DNA from: Nesterenkonia xinjiangensis
GTDB lineage: Bacteria > Actinomycetota > Actinomycetes > Actinomycetales > Micrococcaceae
NCBI RefSeq assembly: GCF_013410745.1
Contig: NZ_JACCFY010000001.1
Coordinates: 2,542,001 to 2,606,000, forward strand
DNA length: 64,000 nt
Direction of reading: 5' to 3'
The notes below the pieces were generated by a model, which saw nothing but the letters and a program-made list of their open reading frames with translations, was not told where the DNA came from and did not search any database. Position 1 is the first letter of the stretch. The number at the start of each line of letters is the position of its first letter. Position numbers and translations under genes: made by a program. Below are positions 61,501 to 64,000 of this stretch, one piece after another.

Positions 61501-62197
61501 GGCGTTCCCTGCGCACATCAGTGTCTCTGGAGTGGTGGGCATGGCGCGCAATGCGAAGGGGATGGCGGAGTTCGCACGTCGCCCGGTGCCGGTGAAACCG
61601 TCTCAGGCGGCCCGCCGTGGCACGGTGATGCACGAGTGGATCGAGGAGTTCTACGAGACGCGCAGTCGCCTGCCGGACATCGAGGAGCCCGGGCGTGGAG
61701 ACGAGGAGCTCGACGACGCTTTCGACCTGGCCCGGGTCAAGGAGCAGTTCACCCGGACCGAGTGGGCGCAGCGGCAGTTGTACGCGGCCGAGATCCCGGT
61801 GGAGACCTCCATCGACGGCGTGGTGGTCCGCGGACGTATTGACGCCGTGTTCGGGCGGACCGAGGACGGCCGCGACCTCACCGCTGCGGACCAGCACCGC
61901 TGGGAACTGATGCCTGGAGAGGAACGCGACGCCCAGATGCGCCGCTGCACCTGGCACCTGGTGGACTGGAAGACCGGCATGGTCCCCACCGGCAAGGACC
62001 TCACCGAGAAGCAGCTGCAGCTAGCCGTCTACCGGCTGGCCTTCCACCGGCTCTACGGAATCCCGCTGGACCAGATTGAGGCATCGTTCTTCTACGTGGA
62101 GCGCGGGGTGACCGTGCCCGGTGAGGACCTCCCCGAGGCCGAGGCCCTGGAGAACCACATCCGGTCCGCTAGGGGATTTTTCAATGCAGAAGCGTAG
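58526..62197 (+). CDS. adnB: UvrD-like helicase/PD-(D/E)XK nuclease, AdnB subunit
   Basis: A 1223-residue partner of AdnA that supplies the lead motor and a second nuclease for DNA end resection. Motifs are Walker A VAGAGSGKTATM (Lys68), GVTFTKKAAGELKERI (motif Ia), VVLLDEFQDTSYAQL (motif II), AVGDPNQSIYGFRGA (motif III), LLTIHASKGLEWDVVVVAGL (motif V region) and LAYVAVTRAKKLL (motif VI). The C-terminal RecB-like nuclease has GTVMHEWIEEFY and the catalytic DWKTG (Asp1147, Lys1149). The start overlaps adnA by 4 nt; a second in-frame ATG at 58565 is possible. A lower-GC HNH gene follows 48 nt later. Confidence 0.92.
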   Translation: MSTPTHTTTTGETMTARPAVRYTACDIVDALQRDVPPEKRLYPTAEQQAVIEAGMDPMLVVAGAGSGKTATMADRVVWLVANGIVRPDQILGVTFTKKAAGELKERIAGRLRQLVDAELIAPEDIVPAELVESARTQSLSDLLAPAVSTYHSYANTLVSEYGLQIGLEPETQLVGEAKAWQMVHQIASSYERAQVLVEADQSAGSLAGYVMQLASDCAEHLRTPDDVEAHLGEELARVDSWLAAGAKPNKGQAGLVQNLRVRREMAELVRRFQEAKHREGFMDFGDLLRFAAQIAMEVPSAGEAEREKYKVVLLDEFQDTSYAQLALFSSLYGTGGSGEGVGHAVTAVGDPNQSIYGFRGASAGQLFDFPQSFPALDPQTGDRRPADLLQLTVAWRNGRSILDVANRMVEPFRRDSADSLGKPWRQHNAHLRDQLKPLSSPSGAADGTVSYGWFASQAEEAGAIAAQLGEALDVPDASARPSCAVLARTRAQLGTVAEHLRAAGIEYELVGLSGLLRTPEVAEVLAYLRVIADPGRSDALIRILGGARYRIGPKDLVQLQRSARDLEGFRQRVDSGGEVQSESADAPDAEDRYESTVLEMDERSSLVEALERLRDAPEQAERLGLSAEGHRRLLLAKEQIRRLRQWAGLDLGVLIQRIVSDTGLDVEVAARPWEEQHYATRQLDALIDEAEGYASTETTPDLRSFLDWLDAAEEKERGLEQADIEPQEGAVQLLTIHASKGLEWDVVVVAGLREEKFPTQQTDRWTGKKGMLPARLRGDRLSIPQWESDQDTLQEWAVAAGAGTLKSFTDENSVYSQDMEDFSREEERRLAYVAVTRAKKLLICTGACFYAHTKGKGPSEFLEEIREVLDAGGGAGQNQLAWAEVEDMTSNPLAGQMFGAHWPYDPLAPMPIARYQEQKAPEGEARLATKEQIDAPAQDPGRRPALTRAAELVRQARGREAYSSEGELTPWEQEAQWIVDRARAQQRGSGLSAFPAHISVSGVVGMARNAKGMAEFARRPVPVKPSQAARRGTVMHEWIEEFYETRSRLPDIEEPGRGDEELDDAFDLARVKEQFTRTEWAQRQLYAAEIPVETSIDGVVVRGRIDAVFGRTEDGRDLTAADQHRWELMPGEERDAQMRRCTWHLVDWKTGMVPTGKDLTEKQLQLAVYRLAFHRLYGIPLDQIEASFFYVERGVTVPGEDLPEAEALENHIRSARGFFNAEA

Positions 62198-62232
62198 CCG
62201 TTGTCTCGCTTCTCAGATGATTTCTCATGGCC

Positions 62233-62238
62233 TAAGGT
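62233..62238 (+). promoter_or_regulatory. Leaderless -10 box (TAAGGT) for the HNH gene
   Basis: TAAGGT ends 7 nt before ATG 62246, so the HNH gene can be expressed independently of adnAB. An AAGG at 62234-62237 could alternatively act as a weak ribosome site. Confidence 0.4.
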
Positions 62239-62245
62239 AAAGGAT

Positions 62246-63211
62246 ATGACCTTGCCAATTCCCGATGGTTCGGCGCTGAGTACCGGTTTGGCGCAGGATC
62301 TGGATTTTCGTCGGTTGGCTTTCGGCTGGCTCGAGCAGAGAACAGAAGGAGGGGCGAAGCCTCTCAGCCGTGGAGAGATTCAGGAGTTCAAGGGGCATCG
62401 CCCCGAGGCTAGACACCATCTAATTCTTCAGGAGGGTATCTGGAAGCCTGCGGAGCTATTGGGGACTCTCTCCGTGACGACCGGACTGCCGCACGGACGG
62501 AAAGATCGGACCATCTACCATGACGAGATGTCTGGTGGGCTTGTGGATTATCAGTTCACCGCTTCTCCCAAGAAGCAACACCAGAACAAAGGTCTCGTCC
62601 AAGCTGCCGAGCTCAATCTTCCCGTCATCTACTTTCGAGGCACTGTATCTGGGGCATTCGACGTCTACTTCCCCGTGTATGTCCAGATTCCTCCGGGACG
62701 CCGTACGGCGCTATTGGATCTCACCTCCCGGTCCCTTCCTACGGGACTCGTCGACTTCGGCTACTCCGGTTCCTTAATTGAGGTCGACCCTGAACATGGT
62801 GAACGTACTGTGCGTTCGCGCTTGCACCAACGGGACTTTAGGGCCAATGTGATGACTGCGTACCAGAAGCATTGCGCGGTCTGCACCTTGGGCCATTCGA
62901 AACTGCTCGACGCCGCGCATATCGTTGAAGACAGTCAAGGCGGACGACCGGAGATCAGCAACGGTCTCGCACTGTGCAAGATCCACCACGCCGCATACGA
63001 CTCCAACATCATGGGGATTTCGCCCGATCATCGGATTCACATCCGCCGAGACATCCTTGAGGAAACCGACGGGCCCATGTTGCGGCATGGTTTGCAGGAC
63101 CACGAAGGTCAGCAACTGCGGGTTCTTCCTGCGAATCGCACATGGCACCCGGATCGAGAAGCCCTGGCGGAGCGTTTCGATACATTCAAGACGGCGACGC
63201 CGCTAGGTTAG
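62246..63211 (+). CDS. HNH endonuclease with N-terminal recognition-like domain
   Basis: A 321-residue putative nuclease. The C-terminal third is an HNH_2-type domain: CAVCTLGHSKLLDAAHIVEDSQGG, then NGLALCKIHHAAYD, supplying CxxC and the HNH-like histidines. The N-terminal domain has features shared with HNH proteins proposed as modification-dependent restriction enzymes: EGIWKPAELLGTLSVTT, GLVDYQF, NKGLVQAAELNLPVIYFRGT and FDVYFPVYVQ. GC content drops visibly here (about 50% in the line from 62521), unlike its neighbours, which suggests acquisition. ATG 62246 is set by a TAAGGT box. It may be a solitary defence nuclease; the target is unknown. Confidence 0.78.
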   Translation: MTLPIPDGSALSTGLAQDLDFRRLAFGWLEQRTEGGAKPLSRGEIQEFKGHRPEARHHLILQEGIWKPAELLGTLSVTTGLPHGRKDRTIYHDEMSGGLVDYQFTASPKKQHQNKGLVQAAELNLPVIYFRGTVSGAFDVYFPVYVQIPPGRRTALLDLTSRSLPTGLVDFGYSGSLIEVDPEHGERTVRSRLHQRDFRANVMTAYQKHCAVCTLGHSKLLDAAHIVEDSQGGRPEISNGLALCKIHHAAYDSNIMGISPDHRIHIRRDILEETDGPMLRHGLQDHEGQQLRVLPANRTWHPDREALAERFDTFKTATPLG

Positions 63212-63220
63212 GTCACAATC

Positions 63221-64000
63221 ATGCCCGAAGGTGACAGCGTCTTCCGCGAAGCGGCCATGCTCCACGAAGCACTGGCCGGCCGCACCCTGCTCTCCACCGA
63301 CTTCCGAGTACCCGCCTTCGCCACTGTCGACTTCTCCAGGCAGAGGGTGGACCGGGTCCAGGCGCGAGGCAAGCACCTGCTGATCACCGTCGGTGACGCC
63401 GTCGTGCATTCCCATCTGAAGATGGAGGGTACCTGGCACGTCTACCCACGCGGTACCGGTGGGCCAGGAGCCAGACGAGGGGGACCCCGATGGAAGCGCC
63501 CCGCCCATACCGCCCGATGCGTGCTGACCGCCGAACATCACCAGGCGGTCGGCTTCTCCTTGGGGGAGCTGCACGTCTTCACCCCCGCCGAGATGGATGA
63601 ACACATCGCCCATCTCGGCCCTGACCTGCTCGGAGAGGACTGGAACGCAGCCGACGCCGCACGCCGGATGGGCTCCCAGCCGGACCGGGCCATCGGCGTC
63701 GCGCTGCTGGACCAGCGCAATCTGGCCGGGGTCGGCAACGTCTACCGCAGTGAGATCTGCTTCCTCGCCGGCGTCCACCCGGACACCCCGATCGGCGCAG
63801 TCCCGGATCTGAGCCGGATCATCGACATTGCCCATCGGCTGCTGCAGATCAACAAGCTCCGCGGCCGCCGGAGCACCACCGGCACACCGACCGCAGCGGT
63901 GCAGTACTGGGTCTACGGGCGAGGCGGGAAGCTCTGCATGCGCTGCCAGAGCCGCATCATCCGGTCCCACTCTGGGGAGGAGTCCCAGCGACGCGCAGCC
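63221..64000 (+). CDS. Endonuclease VIII-like DNA glycosylase (partial)
   Basis: The first 260 residues of a Fpg/Nei-family DNA glycosylase/AP lyase, cut by the window end. The catalytic N-terminus is PEGDSVFREAAMLHEALAG (Pro2, Glu3), followed by the DNA-binding SHLKMEGTWHVY and the helix-two-turn-helix segment LLDQRNLAGVGNVYRSEICFLAGVHP. The zinc-finger entry WVYGRGGKLCMRCQSRI is present and its second half lies outside. The PEGD start favours the Nei (oxidised pyrimidine) branch over Fpg. It begins 9 nt after the HNH gene with AGGT upstream. It complements AdnAB as a repair gene. Confidence 0.92.
   Translation, partial: MPEGDSVFREAAMLHEALAGRTLLSTDFRVPAFATVDFSRQRVDRVQARGKHLLITVGDAVVHSHLKMEGTWHVYPRGTGGPGARRGGPRWKRPAHTARCVLTAEHHQAVGFSLGELHVFTPAEMDEHIAHLGPDLLGEDWNAADAARRMGSQPDRAIGVALLDQRNLAGVGNVYRSEICFLAGVHPDTPIGAVPDLSRIIDIAHRLLQINKLRGRRSTTGTPTAAVQYWVYGRGGKLCMRCQSRIIRSHSGEESQRRAA

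Overview
The window is a 64 kb piece of a GC-rich (roughly 68-70% by eye) actinobacterial chromosome. The best guess is Micrococcales, probably Micrococcaceae close to Nesterenkonia or Arthrobacter. The grounds are the gene content (DUF3117, DUF3107/TB9.4, actinobacterial Mrp, AdnAB, the coproporphyrin heme branch), very frequent ATGA/TGATG gene overlaps, strongly acidic proteins, and many gene starts that look leaderless (a TANNNT -10 box 6-8 nt before the start codon). Genes are packed on both strands. I see no rRNA, tRNA, insertion sequence or CRISPR array.

Layout. 1-9.1 kb: the 3' end of ppc; an S9A oligopeptidase; a DrrAB-type exporter with a palindromic operator; a DUF4870 membrane protein; a sirtuin-uppP-DivIVA-domain cluster; DUF3117; an O-methyltransferase; and a membrane-anchored orphan protein at the place where related genomes carry sigE/rseA/htrA. 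9.1-17.9 kb: tatB, an APC permease, a TAXI-TRAP uptake operon, a 14-bp tandem repeat, mrp and two stress-type membrane proteins. 18-23.2 kb: aminopeptidase P, a PHP phosphoesterase, TetR, DUF3107 and a DEAD-box helicase. 23.2-27.3 kb: an orphan beta-type DNA methyltransferase translationally coupled to a glycine-betaine/choline ABC importer.

27.4-37.5 kb is an assimilatory sulfur operon (sir-cysH-cysD-cysN-ssuABC-like-cobA, then fprA). It sits behind a SAM-I-type riboswitch whose closing helix overlaps the sir ribosome binding site. SUMT provides a siroheme precursor and FprA can reduce ferredoxin for Sir. 38-50.9 kb is a nearly complete heme cluster. hemA diverges from hemE-hemY-hemQ-hemH-hemC, followed by an ABC exporter pair, hemD, hemB and hemL. 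The enzymes fit the coproporphyrin-dependent route. A palindrome with TTCTAC/GTAGAA arms covers the hemA/hemE promoters and a related one lies upstream of hemQ, which suggests a shared regulator.

51-54.9 kb: a choline-sulfatase-like enzyme diverging from its likely activator, a formylglycine-generating enzyme; a small membrane protein; and a DnaQ-like exonuclease. 55-62.2 kb: the two-subunit AdnAB-type helicase-nuclease. 62.2-63.2 kb: a lower-GC HNH endonuclease that looks acquired. The window ends inside an endonuclease VIII gene.

Recurrent architecture: most strong gene ends, especially convergent ones, carry long and often perfect inverted repeats. Each has its own stem sequence and no obvious T-tract. 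Together with the leaderless starts these are the most consistent non-coding signals in the window.
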